This document shows positions 1 through 9,067 of a DNA stretch of 64,000 nucleotides, piece by piece. Made by a program: the position numbers and the translations under genes. Under the pieces are notes generated by a model, which did no database searches, was not told where the DNA came from, and worked only from the letters and a program-made list of their open reading frames with translations. How positions within the stretch are numbered: the first letter of the stretch is position 1; each line of letters opens with the position of its first letter. This stretch comes from Elusimicrobiaceae bacterium (GTDB taxonomy: Bacteria; Elusimicrobiota; Elusimicrobia; Elusimicrobiales; Elusimicrobiaceae): the NCBI GenBank assembly GCA_017534965.1, contig JAFXVA010000006.1, forward strand, positions 24,670-88,669, written 5' to 3'.

Positions 1-664
1 GGCGCGGAACAGAGTGCATAACACCATGCGATTCCATAAAGAAAAATCTTATGCCTTCTTCCTGCAGAAATTTATCATCACCGGGGTTATAAGCACACTC
101 GGCAAGCCAAATACCTCTTGGCCCACGGCCGAAATGGCGTTTATAATCTTCAACAGCAATTTTAATTTGCGCTCTAACACTTTCTCTATGAACCTGCAAA
201 GGCAAATAGCCGTGGGTAGCACAGCAGGTAATAATTTCAAGTTTACCCATATCTTGGAATTTTTTAAAACCTTCCAAAATTCTGCCGTGATAATAATTTT
301 CAAATAAATCTTGATAGCGCAAAAACTTATTTTTATACATTTGCGCAACTTCTGCAAATTCGGTATTTCTTGTGCGTTCAATTTCTTTTTTGCTAAGTTC
401 AATTCTTTGGTTTAAATAATGTCTAAAGCGGGAGATTAATAACTCATCACTCATCATAGCGCACAAAGGAGGTGTTAAGGACATTGTTATTCTAAAATCA
501 ACGCCTTCTTTTGTTAAGTTTTCATAGACATTAAGCAAAGGTAAATAGGTTTCCACCATTGCTTCAAAGAACCAATCTTCTTCTAAGAAATCGGGGTATT
601 CGGGGTGTCTGATAAAAGGTAAATGGGCATGTAAAACTAGGGATAAATAGCCTTTTTCTTCCAT
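1..664 (-). CDS. Glycoside hydrolase family 57 / DUF1957 protein (partial, C-terminus outside window)
   Basis: Reading back from the ATG at 664, the frame stays open to the window edge (about 221 residues). The start LVLHAHLPFIRHPE and the later GIWLAECAYNPG, which holds the likely GH57 nucleophile Glu, are hallmarks of GH57 enzymes of the DUF1957 type, which act on alpha-1,4-glucans (branching enzyme or amylase-like). A GGAGG ribosome site lies 8-10 nt before the ATG. The gene follows a DUF4912 gene by 5 nt on the same strand, a pairing seen in several bacterial phyla, so a role in storage-glucan metabolism in the cytoplasm is likely. Exact activity cannot be set without the missing part. 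Confidence 0.85.
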   Translation of the reverse strand, partial: MEEKGYLSLVLHAHLPFIRHPEYPDFLEEDWFFEAMVETYLPLLNVYENLTKEGVDFRITMSLTPPLCAMMSDELLISRFRHYLNQRIELSKKEIERTRNTEFAEVAQMYKNKFLRYQDLFENYYHGRILEGFKKFQDMGKLEIITCCATHGYLPLQVHRESVRAQIKIAVEDYKRHFGRGPRGIWLAECAYNPGDDKFLQEEGIRFFFMESHGVMHSVPR

Positions 665-669
665 AGGGG

Positions 670-1566
670 TTAGGCCTCCTTTTGTCTTTGTGCTTTAATA
701 GTAATGGCGCGTTTCTTTTCAGCTTTGGTTTTGTGTTCCGCGCGGATAGGAATAATAACTTGCCCGTCTTGCAAGGAGTATCTTAGAGAAAAAGTGCCGT
801 CCTCGTTTAATTTTAAGGGCGTTGTGCCAAGCATAACTTTTGCATTTTTGCTGGCTTGGCCGTAAACAATAAGTTCGCAATCGGCTTTAAGCCAGATATC
901 TTCATCGGTTTCTTCTGCTTCGGGGCGCACTAAAGCGGCCGAACTCCACGAAGATATATGGGAAGAAGGCAAAGAGTTAATATCAAAGTCAAACATTTTC
1001 CATTTATGAGTAAAGATATGTTGTAATTTCTCGCTAGAACCGCCTTGTCTATCAAACATATCCTGACCGGACATTTTTAAAAGTTTTTGATAATCGCCTT
1101 CAACCATCATCCATTTTTCGTCTATTACATTGGAAACTCTGCCCGGCGGTAAAGTTGTGCCGTTACTGCGGGTAATTAAAATAAATCTGCCCTCCGGGGT
1201 AAGTAAACCAAGATCGCAAATATATCTTCTTGCGCTAGCGGCATTTATATACCAGCTTCTTGCATCAAGCACCACATCAATATCAAAAAAACTATTAGCA
1301 TTTGTGCCGTCAAAATTTTCTTTATCTGTTACATCATATACACGGATAATGCCTTTTGCTCTTTCAAAAATATCTTGGCCATAAGTATCTTTTATATATT
1401 CATAAGTTTCTTTTACGATATCCCAAAATAAAAACATCCAATTTGGATCTTTTGGTAAAAGGTAGCTTTCTGTAGCACCATAACTTTGCGGCAAATCATA
1501 TTGTGCTTTATCTTGCTCGCCGTGATTTATTCTTATAACGGCTGTTGATGAAAGTTTTTCGTCCAT
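670..1566 (-). CDS. DUF4912 domain-containing protein
   Basis: 298 residues, no signal peptide or membrane segment. The middle part, with SYLLPKDPNWMFLFWDI followed by IRVYDVTD and later RFILITRSN, matches what is known of DUF4912 proteins: a compact beta domain often encoded beside GH57 glucan enzymes. The C-terminal third (DCELIVYGQASKNAKV...) looks like a carbohydrate-binding or Ig-like module. It sits between thrC and the GH57 gene, all on the minus strand with gaps of 10 and 5 nt, so the three are probably cotranscribed. A glucan-binding or scaffolding role is inferred from the neighbour; the biochemical function of DUF4912 is not established. Confidence 0.8.
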   Translation of the reverse strand: MDEKLSSTAVIRINHGEQDKAQYDLPQSYGATESYLLPKDPNWMFLFWDIVKETYEYIKDTYGQDIFERAKGIIRVYDVTDKENFDGTNANSFFDIDVVLDARSWYINAASARRYICDLGLLTPEGRFILITRSNGTTLPPGRVSNVIDEKWMMVEGDYQKLLKMSGQDMFDRQGGSSEKLQHIFTHKWKMFDFDINSLPSSHISSWSSAALVRPEAEETDEDIWLKADCELIVYGQASKNAKVMLGTTPLKLNEDGTFSLRYSLQDGQVIIPIRAEHKTKAEKKRAITIKAQRQKEA

Positions 1567-1576
1567 ACTTTTCCCC

Positions 1577-2815
1577 TTATTTTTCTTTTATAAGTCCTAA
1601 TTTTTCAATTTCTTCAAGAGTGGGTTTTACAAATGTTTGGGAAATTTCAACCGCTTTTTCGGCTGATCCTATATCTTTTAGGCCATTTCCCCCCACAACG
1701 ATTGCAACACTTTCGTCTTTCTTAATTGCCCCTTGCTGGGCAAGTTTTTTAAGGCCGGCATAAGTAACAGCCCCGCTAGGTTCTGCAAAGATACCGGTTT
1801 TTCTTGCAAGTTCACGCATGGCAACTATTATTTCTTCGTCTGATACACTTAAGGCCATGCCGTTTGATTCCTGTAAGGCCTGAAGGGCCAAATAAGAATC
1901 TCTTGGATAATTTACGGAAATGCTATCTGCTATTGTTGAGGCCTGAACTGCAGTTGCATCAGTTTTAGTTTCCCACGCATTTTTAATAGCGGCACTTCCT
2001 TCTGCCTGAACGGCAATCATTTGAGGCATTTTTTCAATTATGCCAAGTTTACTGAAATCTGTAAAACCCTTCCACATACCGCTTAAAATTGTGCCATCTC
2101 CGACGGCGACAATAACTTTATCCGGTGCTTCCCATTGCATTTGTTCGCAAATTTCAAAAGCGCAGGTTTTTTTACCCTCTCTGCCAAAGGGATTAAAACC
2201 GGCGGCTCTGTTATACCAGCCGTATTTAGCAGAAGCGGCTTTGCATAACTCAAAAGCATCGTCGTATGTGCCATCTATTCTTATAACTTGCGCACCATAC
2301 ATATAAAGTTGCACAAGTTTTGGAATAGGGGTATTTTTAGGTGTAAAAATAACTGTTTTTAAATCTAAACAGGAAGTTAAACAGGCAAGAGAATCACTAG
2401 CGTTACCGCTTGATGCATCTGTAATAACTTTTGCGCCAAGTTCAAGGGCGCGGGCAACAGCAACGGCGCTACCCCTATCTTTAATAGAACCGGTTGGGTT
2501 TCTGCCTTCATCTTTAATATAAAGTTTTGAAATACCAAGTTCTTTTGCTAAATCATCAACCCTATAAAGCGGGGTCCAACCCACTTGAACGGGTGGCATT
2601 TCGTCGTGTTCTTCAACAGGTAATAAATCTACATAACGCCAAATATTATAGTTTGTGTTTTTTTCCAAAACATCATAATCAAAGCGTTTATTGATTAATT
2701 TATAGTCGTAATTTATTTCCAAATTACCCCCGCAGGAATTGCAAACATAATCAGATTCCCGCGTTGTGTGTTCTTTTCCGCATTGGACACATTGTAAATT
2801 TAATATCTTTTTCAT
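1577..2815 (-). CDS. thrC: Threonine synthase
   Basis: 412 residues. Converts O-phosphohomoserine to threonine with PLP. An N-terminal zinc ribbon (C9-x2-C12 and C25-x2-C28) precedes a fold-type II PLP domain; the Schiff-base Lys is about residue 112 in GSIKDRG. VVGGNGLKDIG near the C-terminus is typical of the family. An in-frame ATG at 2821 adds two residues, but a TATAAT box at 2824-2829 ends 8 nt before the ATG at 2815, which would place the transcript start at that codon, so I prefer 2815. First gene of a likely operon with the DUF4912 and GH57 genes. No other threonine-pathway gene is in view. Confidence 0.93.
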   Translation of the reverse strand: MKKILNLQCVQCGKEHTTRESDYVCNSCGGNLEINYDYKLINKRFDYDVLEKNTNYNIWRYVDLLPVEEHDEMPPVQVGWTPLYRVDDLAKELGISKLYIKDEGRNPTGSIKDRGSAVAVARALELGAKVITDASSGNASDSLACLTSCLDLKTVIFTPKNTPIPKLVQLYMYGAQVIRIDGTYDDAFELCKAASAKYGWYNRAAGFNPFGREGKKTCAFEICEQMQWEAPDKVIVAVGDGTILSGMWKGFTDFSKLGIIEKMPQMIAVQAEGSAAIKNAWETKTDATAVQASTIADSISVNYPRDSYLALQALQESNGMALSVSDEEIIVAMRELARKTGIFAEPSGAVTYAGLKKLAQQGAIKKDESVAIVVGGNGLKDIGSAEKAVEISQTFVKPTLEEIEKLGLIKEK

Positions 2816-2823
2816 ACCCATAT

Positions 2824-2829
2824 ATTATA
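2824..2829 (-). promoter_or_regulatory. -10 box for thrC, leaderless arrangement
   Basis: TATAAT on the minus strand ends 8 nt before the ATG at 2815. No Shine-Dalgarno sequence fits between, so the mRNA probably starts at or next to the start codon. Confidence 0.55.
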
Positions 2830-2973
2830 CCATTTATTGGGGCTTATTTATGACTTTCTTGATTAAGAATAACATTAGGTCTTTAGGCCCATAGGTTAAT
2901 AGGTCTTAGGTCTCTTGTAATTTTTCATAAAGTGCCCAATAATTATATTACAAGAACTATTTAGGGTATAAGT

Positions 2974-3783
2974 ATGAAAAAATTAATCTGTCTTTTTATA
3001 TTATTAAGTTTTATTTCCACCTCGGCCTGGGCGGAAGTCCTTTTAATTGCTAGAAGTTTAAAGGAATATGACAGCCAAACTAAAACCTATAAAGGAACAG
3101 ATAAATATGCCCACTCCTTTATAGTTTTAATTCCTAATAATCCTTATTCCGCAAAAATGATAAAACATAAAAATTTGCTAATTAATTTTGGTTCCGGTAA
3201 AAAAGGTTTTATTATAGCCGGTTACCCAAGAAAAGAAAATAAAGAAGGCAATCGCATTGACGGCGAACTTGTTGCCCTATATAATCCGCCAAATGATATA
3301 AATGCTACAAAAGATTTTTTTGCCGGTAAAAATAAAGAGGTTTGGCAGTTTGTCTGGGACAAAGTAGAAAGCGACCTTGATGACGATACTTTTATAGACC
3401 TTCTTAAAGAAAATACCGATAATTACATTCGGAATTCCCACACGGATTATGATGCCGTAGGTTCTGTTATTGAAGAAATGTTTTTCACTAGAGAAAATAT
3501 TGCCAAAAATTGTAATGCTTTTGCTTTTTCCCTTTTAACTTATAGCCAAGCTAAAAAAATACCGGATCTTTGCAAATATCGCAATATTCCCGGTTGCAGG
3601 AAATTATTAAATAAAGATTACTTTTTAATGTTTCAAAATCGCCCTTATTTAACAATACCTACAAAAGATTTGCCCGCTATACAAAATGACAATGAATACA
3701 GACAAAGGGTTAAAGAAAAATTAAACCCTTTTGGTGCTCCGTTTTATGAAATTATGAAAAGAAGAAATCAAAAAAGAAAGTAA
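2974..3783 (+). CDS. Secreted protein of unknown function
   Basis: 269 residues with a clear signal peptide (hydrophobic stretch LICLFILLSFISTSAWA, cleavage after AWA) so it is exported to the periplasm or outside. I do not recognise the family. A His in KYAHSFIVLIP and a later NCNAFAFSLL recall the His and Asn-Cys pair of LRAT/NlpC-like papain-fold enzymes, but this is only a motif-level hint. The C-terminus is very basic (KRRNQKRK). It stands alone between the divergent thrC operon and the convergent oad operon and is followed by a strong hairpin terminator. A weak AGGG site precedes the ATG. Confidence 0.75.
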   Translation: MKKLICLFILLSFISTSAWAEVLLIARSLKEYDSQTKTYKGTDKYAHSFIVLIPNNPYSAKMIKHKNLLINFGSGKKGFIIAGYPRKENKEGNRIDGELVALYNPPNDINATKDFFAGKNKEVWQFVWDKVESDLDDDTFIDLLKENTDNYIRNSHTDYDAVGSVIEEMFFTRENIAKNCNAFAFSLLTYSQAKKIPDLCKYRNIPGCRKLLNKDYFLMFQNRPYLTIPTKDLPAIQNDNEYRQRVKEKLNPFGAPFYEIMKRRNQKRK

Positions 3784-3810
3784 TTATTTGTTAAATATAA
3801 AAAAGTAAAA

Positions 3811-3840
3811 AAGGGAACAGATAAAATAATCTGTTCCCTT
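3811..3840 (+). terminator. Rho-independent terminator
   Basis: A perfect 12-bp inverted repeat (AAGGGAACAGAT / ATCTGTTCCCTT) with a 6-nt loop, followed by a T-rich run. It ends the secreted-protein gene. Confidence 0.8.
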
Positions 3841-3865
3841 TTAAAAATTTTATTTGCTAAAACAG

Positions 3866-3936
3866 AGCAAATTGTTTTGCAAGGATTTTGCGATTCAACT
3901 TCGCAAAAACAAAGCAAATTGTTTTGCAAGGATTTT
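3866..3936. repeat. Two-copy direct repeat with TTGCAAGGATTTT core
   Basis: A 24-nt unit starting AGCAAATTGTTTTGCAAGG occurs at 3866-3889 and again at 3913-3936, a 47-nt period. The core TTGCAAGGATTTT recurs in three other intergenic places (25643, 27357 and 28144). It lies in the 308-nt gap between a terminator and oadB, which otherwise holds only repeat B1. Confidence 0.7.
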
Positions 3937-3978
3937 TGTGTTTAAATCAAGCTAAACATAGCACATTATTTTTTACAA

Positions 3979-4078
3979 GTATTTTGCGCTTAGAGCAGGC
4001 TTTCCGAGCGAAGTATATCACAGAGGGGCTGGCAAGCCCGTATATATGAGCAAGGTTTAACGCACTCTAAGCGCAAAA
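3979..4078. repeat. Palindromic intergenic repeat B1
   Basis: A 97-bp unit bounded by a perfect 14-bp inverted repeat (TTTTGCGCTTAGAG at 3982-3995, CTCTAAGCGCAAAA at 4065-4078). Inside are the 18-nt block CCGAGCGAAGTATATCAC and a small hairpin GGGCT-GGCA-AGCCC (4026-4039). The left two thirds match a second copy at 25536-25596, where the hairpin stem has changed on both sides but still pairs. It lies just 3' of oadB, so it could also act in ending that operon. No encoded protein. Confidence 0.7.
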
Positions 4079-4091
4079 GACGAAGTAAAAA

Positions 4092-5285
4092 TTATTTCCC
4101 TAGCATTGACAAAAGAATACCCGCCACAACTGCAGAACCAATAACCCCAGCCACATTTGGCCCCATAGCGTGCATCAAAAGATAGTTTGTAGGGTGAAAC
4201 TCCTGCCCGACTTTGTTTGAAACTCTTGCAGCCATAGGCACTGCAGAAACACCTGCTGAACCGATAAGCGGATTGATTTTTTCTTTAGAAAAGATATTCA
4301 TAATCTTTGCCAAAATTACGCCCGAAGCAGAACCAACACAGAAAGCCATTAAACCAAGCACGACAATAGCAAGAGTTTTGACCTGTAAAAACTTTTCCGC
4401 ACCGAGTTTTGAACCAACGGCAAGACCAAGCAAAATTGTAACAATATTAATAAGTTCGTTTTGCATAGTTTTGCTTAAGCGGTCAACAACGCCACATTCT
4501 TTTGCAAGATTACCAAACATAAGCATACCGATTAACGGGGTTGCATCAGGTATAAGTAAAGCGCACAAAACTAAAACAACAATAGGGAAAATAATTTTTT
4601 CTCTCTTGGAAACAGGTCTAAGTTGTTTCATTTCAATTTTGCGTTCTTTATCTGTTGTTAAAAGTTTCATTATCGGGGGTTGAATTATAGGCACAAGTGC
4701 CATATAAGAATAAGCCGCCACCGCAATAGCACCAAGCAAATTAGGAGCAAGTTTTGAAGTTAAGAAAATCGCTGTCGGGCCATCTGCGCCGCCAATAATA
4801 CCGATAGAAGCCGCTTCTTTTAAAGAAAAGCTCATATCCGGTGAAATATTGCCAAGCATCAAAGCACCAAATAAGGTAAAGAAAATACCAAATTGTGCCG
4901 CCGCCCCTAAAAGCAAAGTTCTTGGGTTAGCAATAAGCGGACCAAAATCAGTCATAGCACCCACGCCCATAAAAATAAGCAAGGGGAAAAGCCCTGATTC
5001 TATACCGAAAGTATAAACCTGGCCCAAAAAGCCACCTACAACCTGGGTTGCAACAACGCCATCAGGCCCTGCAACAGAAACAGGCAAAGCAGCAATACCG
5101 GCAACGGGAATATTGGAAAGCAGTCCGCCAAAACCAATAGGAATAAGCAAAAGCGGTTCAAACTTTTTTACTATTCCGAGCCATAAAATAAACAAGCAAA
5201 CAACCATCATTACCGCTTGTTGCCAAACGATATTATAAAGACCTGTTGTATGCCAAAGATTTGTTAAAGCACCTAATATATCCAT
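4092..5285 (-). CDS. oadB: Na+-translocating decarboxylase beta subunit
   Basis: 397 residues, about ten hydrophobic segments. This is the membrane subunit that decarboxylates carboxybiotin and exports Na+. The conserved loop [20 protein letters not shown], with the Asp needed for Na+ handling, is intact, as are glycine-rich helices near the C-terminus ([15 protein letters not shown]). Last gene of birA-oadG-oadA-oadB; an AGAGG ribosome site lies upstream. With OadA and OadG it should couple oxaloacetate decarboxylation to a sodium gradient. Substrate assignment (oxaloacetate rather than methylmalonyl-CoA) rests on the alpha subunit. Confidence 0.95.
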   Translation of the reverse strand: MDILGALTNLWHTTGLYNIVWQQAVMMVVCLFILWLGIVKKFEPLLLIPIGFGGLLSNIPVAGIAALPVSVAGPDGVVATQVVGGFLGQVYTFGIESGLFPLLIFMGVGAMTDFGPLIANPRTLLLGAAAQFGIFFTLFGALMLGNISPDMSFSLKEAASIGIIGGADGPTAIFLTSKLAPNLLGAIAVAAYSYMALVPIIQPPIMKLLTTDKERKIEMKQLRPVSKREKIIFPIVVLVLCALLIPDATPLIGMLMFGNLAKECGVVDRLSKTMQNELINIVTILLGLAVGSKLGAEKFLQVKTLAIVVLGLMAFCVGSASGVILAKIMNIFSKEKINPLIGSAGVSAVPMAARVSNKVGQEFHPTNYLLMHAMGPNVAGVIGSAVVAGILLSMLGK

Positions 5286-5296
5286 TTTATCGCCTC

Positions 5297-7111
5297 TTAT
5301 TTAATTGTGGCAATCAAAGTGCCTGTTTGTAAGGTATCGCCGTTTTTAACAGCAAAGGAAACTTTACCATCGGCAGTTGCCTTGATTTCGGTTTCCATTT
5401 TCATAGCTTCCATAACCATAATAGGTTGGGCATTTTTAACACTTGCACCATCAGCTACTAAAAGTTTTAAAACAACACCCGGCATAGGGGCTTTAACTTC
5501 CGTTCCGCCTCCGACTGCTGACTTAGCTGCACCTGCAACTTTCTTTAAACCTTCTACAATGCTGAAGGCAAAAGTTTCGCCGTTAATGGTTGCTTTATCG
5601 CCGTTAATTTCAACGCCGTAATCAGTGCCGTCAACGCTAACGGTATAGGCATTAGAACCGGCTTTTACCGCGCTGGAAGCAGATTTCTTTTCCACTTGGC
5701 ATTTTGCTTTACCGAGCAAGAAATCAAGCCCTTTGTTTACGCCGTTTGCCGCATCATTACAGGCAGCAACAATAAAGATGTTTTCATCCGTTGTAGGCAA
5801 ATTATTTTTCTTAAGCATTTCTTTTGCAACTTTAACACCTTTTGTCGGGTCGGCATCGTTTAATTCAAGAACGGTTTTTGTTGTAGGTTCTTTTTTCATA
5901 TAAGCGGAAGCAAGTTTAACAAGTTCCGGATCGGGCTGGGCCGGGGTTTTGCCAAAATAACCAAGAATCATATTGGCATAGCCGTTTGAAAATCTTGTCC
6001 AAGGACCTTCCGGACTAAGAACATTTTGCATAGATTGCTGAATATAAAATTGGCTTACAGGTGTAACAGAAGTGCCAAAGCCACCGCGTCTAACGACTTC
6101 TTCCATAGCGGCTAAAAGTTGCGGGTATTTATCCATTTGATTCATTTCTCTAAGTTGTCTTGTAGCATTTGTCAAAGCACCGCCAGGTAAAGGAGAGAAC
6201 GGAATCATAGGTTCAACTCTCATAGCTTCGGGTTTTAAAACATAGTCTTTCATACAATCTTTTAAAACACTTTCTGCTTTTCTCATTTTATCAATATCAA
6301 TATCAAGGGTATAATTGCTACCGCGTAAAGCATGCCACATAGAAATAATATCTGTTTGGCAAGTTCCGCCGCTTACAGGGGCCATAGATAAGTCAATACT
6401 ATCAACACCGCCTTCAATAGCAGCTAAATAGCAGGCAATACCTGTGCCTGCAGTTTCGTGGGTATGGAAAACAACTTTAACTTCCGGCGGTAAAATCTTT
6501 TTTGCAAGTTTAATTGTTTCTCTAACGGTTTGCGGGGTAGAAGTGCCTGAAGCATCTTTAAAGCAAACGCTGTCAAATTCAATACCGCTATCCATAATTT
6601 TCTTTAAAACACCTGCATAAAATTCAGGGGTATGATATTTGCCTGTTTTATCCCAACCCGGAGCAAGGGACATCATTGTAACGGTAACTTCGTGTTTAAG
6701 GCCTGCTTCTTTAATACATTTACCGCTGTAAATAAGGTTATTTACATCATTTAAAGCATCAAAGTTTCTAATTGTGGTTAAGCCGTGTTTTTTAAAAGTT
6801 TGTGCGTGGAGTTTAATAACATCAGAAGGTTGGGAGTTAAGACCGACGACATTAACACCTCTAGCTAAACTTTGCAAGTTTACATCCGGACCGACGGCTT
6901 TTCTAAAAGCATCCATAACATCATAAGGATTTTCATTATTAAACATTACGGCTGATTGGAAAGTTGCGCCACCGGCACTTTCAAAGTGTCTAACCCCTGC
7001 TTCTTTAGCGGCTACAACTGCGGGCAAAAAATCTTCGCTTCTAACTTTTGTGCCGTAAACTGATTGAAAGCCATCTCTAAAGGCTGTTAACATAAAATTT
7101 ATTTTCTTCAT
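5297..7111 (-). CDS. oadA: Oxaloacetate decarboxylase alpha subunit (biotin carboxyltransferase)
   Basis: 604 residues. The carboxyltransferase TIM barrel covers about 1-290, with metal and active-site features TAFRDGFQS, the carbamylated-Lys motif CFKDASG and HTHETAG; the conserved carboxylase domain follows; the biotinyl domain closes the protein with MEAMKMETE, biotin-Lys about 571, 33 residues from the end. Compared with classical OadA (RDAHQS, GTSQP) it has RDGFQS and GTCQTD, so it belongs to a side branch of the family. It transfers carboxyl from oxaloacetate to biotin for OadB. A pyruvate carboxylase subunit B role is possible, but the adjacent beta and gamma subunits argue for the Na+ pump. 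Confidence 0.9.
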   Translation of the reverse strand: MKKINFMLTAFRDGFQSVYGTKVRSEDFLPAVVAAKEAGVRHFESAGGATFQSAVMFNNENPYDVMDAFRKAVGPDVNLQSLARGVNVVGLNSQPSDVIKLHAQTFKKHGLTTIRNFDALNDVNNLIYSGKCIKEAGLKHEVTVTMMSLAPGWDKTGKYHTPEFYAGVLKKIMDSGIEFDSVCFKDASGTSTPQTVRETIKLAKKILPPEVKVVFHTHETAGTGIACYLAAIEGGVDSIDLSMAPVSGGTCQTDIISMWHALRGSNYTLDIDIDKMRKAESVLKDCMKDYVLKPEAMRVEPMIPFSPLPGGALTNATRQLREMNQMDKYPQLLAAMEEVVRRGGFGTSVTPVSQFYIQQSMQNVLSPEGPWTRFSNGYANMILGYFGKTPAQPDPELVKLASAYMKKEPTTKTVLELNDADPTKGVKVAKEMLKKNNLPTTDENIFIVAACNDAANGVNKGLDFLLGKAKCQVEKKSASSAVKAGSNAYTVSVDGTDYGVEINGDKATINGETFAFSIVEGLKKVAGAAKSAVGGGTEVKAPMPGVVLKLLVADGASVKNAQPIMVMEAMKMETEIKATADGKVSFAVKNGDTLQTGTLIATIK

Positions 7112-7121
7112 TTTTTATCTC

Positions 7122-7349
7122 CTATTTTGCAAAATGTTTAGCTAAGGCAATTGCCAAAACTTTTTTAATTTTATCGTCGCTATTTTTTGTAATTGTTTGA
7201 ACTTTGGCCACCGGTTCGGGGAAATATTTATTTAATACTCTCACCACAACAGCCAAAACTTTCATAACAATAAGTAAGATTATTAGGAAGGAAAATACCA
7301 TCCCCATACCCATAACCATTAACTCAAGACCTTTTTCAAGTAATTCCAT
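7122..7349 (-). CDS. oadG: Na+-pumping decarboxylase gamma subunit
   Basis: 75 residues: one N-terminal membrane helix (GMGMVFSFLIILLIVMKVLA) followed by a short polar tail. The GMGMVF motif and size are typical of OadG, the small subunit that holds the alpha and beta subunits together at the membrane. It lies between birA (3-nt gap) and oadA (10-nt gap) in the same operon. The extended Pro/Ala tail with Zn-binding residues found in some OadG proteins is absent; the tail here is Lys-rich. Confidence 0.88.
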   Translation of the reverse strand: MELLEKGLELMVMGMGMVFSFLIILLIVMKVLAVVVRVLNKYFPEPVAKVQTITKNSDDKIKKVLAIALAKHFAK

Positions 7350-7352
7350 ACT

Positions 7353-8045
7353 TTACTCCATATCACCTATATTTACAACTTTATCATCTAGCAGCAGTTG
7401 TCCTTTATCATCCAAGCCGTGGCAGATGCCGCAAAATTCTTTCTTATCAACTACTATTTTTATTTCCTTATTTACAAAAGGAAAATCTTTTAAAAATTCT
7501 TCTTTTATGGCTTTAAAACCCTGCTTACAAACTTGCGGGTAGTAAATATTAAATCTATTTATAATTTCCTTTAAAACATCTTCTTTTTTTGCTTCTATAC
7601 CAAGCATTTTTAAGGAAACAGCCGGTTTGGGACTATCAATTTTTTCTTGGGCGATATTTACGCCAACGCCAATAACCACTCCGCAAAGTCCCCCCTCTTT
7701 AAAAACCGCTTGGCTTAAAATACCGCAAATTTTTTTGCTTTGACACAAAATGTCATTGGGCCATTTTAAAACTGCTTCTTTTGCGCCAAAACTATGCAAA
7801 GTTTTTAAGACGCTTAAAGCCATTGCTTGTGTTAAAGAACCTAAAAAATCAATTTTAAAGTTTTGCGGTTTTACAACTAAACTAAAATAAAGCCCACCTT
7901 CAGCGGAAAGCCAAACTCTTTTAAGTCTGCCTCTGCCAGCTGTTTGCGTTTTAGCAAGAACAATTTGGCCGTCGGCAAGGGCATCAAAATTTTGGCAAGC
8001 ATAAGTATTAGTTGAGGGTAAAACCTCAAAACTTAAAATTTCCAT
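7353..8045 (-). CDS. birA: Biotin--[acetyl-CoA-carboxylase] ligase
   Basis: 230 residues, catalytic type without an N-terminal DNA-binding domain, so not a repressor. Motifs: TAGRGRLKRVW (biotinyl-AMP loop), LKWPNDILC and VVIGVGVNI. It attaches biotin to carrier lysines, most obviously the one in OadA encoded two genes downstream. Being first in the operon means ligase and its substrate are made together. A TAAAAT box at 8053-8058 lies 7 nt before the ATG, suggesting a leaderless mRNA. Confidence 0.93.
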   Translation of the reverse strand: MEILSFEVLPSTNTYACQNFDALADGQIVLAKTQTAGRGRLKRVWLSAEGGLYFSLVVKPQNFKIDFLGSLTQAMALSVLKTLHSFGAKEAVLKWPNDILCQSKKICGILSQAVFKEGGLCGVVIGVGVNIAQEKIDSPKPAVSLKMLGIEAKKEDVLKEIINRFNIYYPQVCKQGFKAIKEEFLKDFPFVNKEIKIVVDKKEFCGICHGLDDKGQLLLDDKVVNIGDME

Positions 8046-8052
8046 TATTTAT

Positions 8053-8058
8053 ATTTTA
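8053..8058 (-). promoter_or_regulatory. -10 box for birA-oadGAB operon
   Basis: TAAAAT on the minus strand ends 7 nt before the birA ATG (8045), with no ribosome site between; a leaderless start is inferred. Confidence 0.45.
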
Positions 8059-8096
8059 TCAAAATTTGGCGTAGCAAAACAGCCCCCTTATTTTTA

Positions 8097-8102
8097 TATA
8101 AT
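8097..8102 (+). promoter_or_regulatory. -10 box for terC
   Basis: TATAAT followed by only 16 nt before the TerC ATG at 8119, so the 5' leader would be about 10 nt. An ATG at 8108 opens a frame that stops after three codons. Confidence 0.45.
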
Positions 8103-8118
8103 ATAGTATGGTGAATAT

Positions 8119-9042
8119 ATGACAAATCATTTAGTTTTATGGATAGTATTTTGGATAGTAGTAGTCCTAGCCCTATTTATTGACCTAGTGGTGCTAAACA
8201 AACATCACGGCAAAGTAAGTATTAAAGAAGCTCTTACTATGGTTTGCGCGTGGGTTTCGCTTGCTTTAGTTTTCGGCGGAGCAATTTGGTGGGTGCACGG
8301 CAGCACGCAAGCTCTTGAATATTTAACAGGTTATCTTATAGAATACTCGCTTTCTATTGATAATATGTTTGTTTTTATTATGATATTTGGCTTTTTTGCC
8401 GTTCCAAAAGAATATCAACCAAAGGTTCTTTTATGGGGTATTTTGGGTGCAGTTATAATGCGTTTTATTTTTATTTTTGTCGGCGTGCAACTTATAACGA
8501 AATTTAGTTTTATGATTTATATTTTCGGCGCCCTTCTTATTTGGACCGCTATTAAAATGCTTACTCATAAAGAAGAAGAAAAAAAAGATTTAAGCCAAAA
8601 TATATTTTTAAAATTTGCCAAAAAAATTATTCCCTTTAAAGATGTTTACCACGAAGATAACTTTTTTACTAAAATAAATGGCAAACTTTTTGCTACCCCC
8701 TTGCTTGCTTGCGTTTTTGTTATTGAAGGTAGCGACCTTATTTTTGCCATAGATTCAATCCCTGCCGTTTTATCTATAACGCAAGATACTTTTATTGTTT
8801 ATACTTCTAATATTTTTGCTATTATCGGGCTACGCTCTTTATACTTTTTACTTTCCGGTATGGCAAGCAAATTTGAATATTTAAAATACGGCATTGCCTT
8901 GATTTTGGCTTTTGTCGGTTTAAAAATGCTACTTTCAAGTGTGGCACATTTGCCGATATGGCTATCGCTTGCGGTAATAGCAACAATTTTAACAAGCACA
9001 ATTTTGATTTCTTTGTATTTGCAAAAGCATAAAAAAATTTGA
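8119..9042 (+). CDS. TerC family membrane protein
   Basis: 307 residues with about nine membrane segments. Family signatures are present: FIDLVVLNKH in the first helix, SLSIDNMFVF and EGSDLIFAIDSIPAVL, whose acidic residues are thought to bind metal. TerC/Alx proteins are linked to Mn2+ export, tellurite resistance or metallation of exported enzymes; which applies cannot be read from the sequence. It is transcribed divergently from birA. The tmRNA gene begins 25 nt after its stop codon. Confidence 0.92.
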   Translation: MTNHLVLWIVFWIVVVLALFIDLVVLNKHHGKVSIKEALTMVCAWVSLALVFGGAIWWVHGSTQALEYLTGYLIEYSLSIDNMFVFIMIFGFFAVPKEYQPKVLLWGILGAVIMRFIFIFVGVQLITKFSFMIYIFGALLIWTAIKMLTHKEEEKKDLSQNIFLKFAKKIIPFKDVYHEDNFFTKINGKLFATPLLACVFVIEGSDLIFAIDSIPAVLSITQDTFIVYTSNIFAIIGLRSLYFLLSGMASKFEYLKYGIALILAFVGLKMLLSSVAHLPIWLSLAVIATILTSTILISLYLQKHKKI

Positions 9043-9067
9043 TATGCTTGATATACACAGCAAACTC

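Noticed and set aside
2874..2916. TAGG-rich short repeats upstream of the secreted-protein gene
   Set aside because: Variants of TAGGTC/TAGGCC/TAGGTT occur several times, but spacing is irregular and no operator can be argued.
3866..3936. CRISPR-like array
   Set aside because: Only two repeat units, no further spacing pattern and no cas genes.
4213..4683. 156-residue ORF antisense to oadB
   Set aside because: Shadow frame of a membrane protein gene with no ribosome site or family features.
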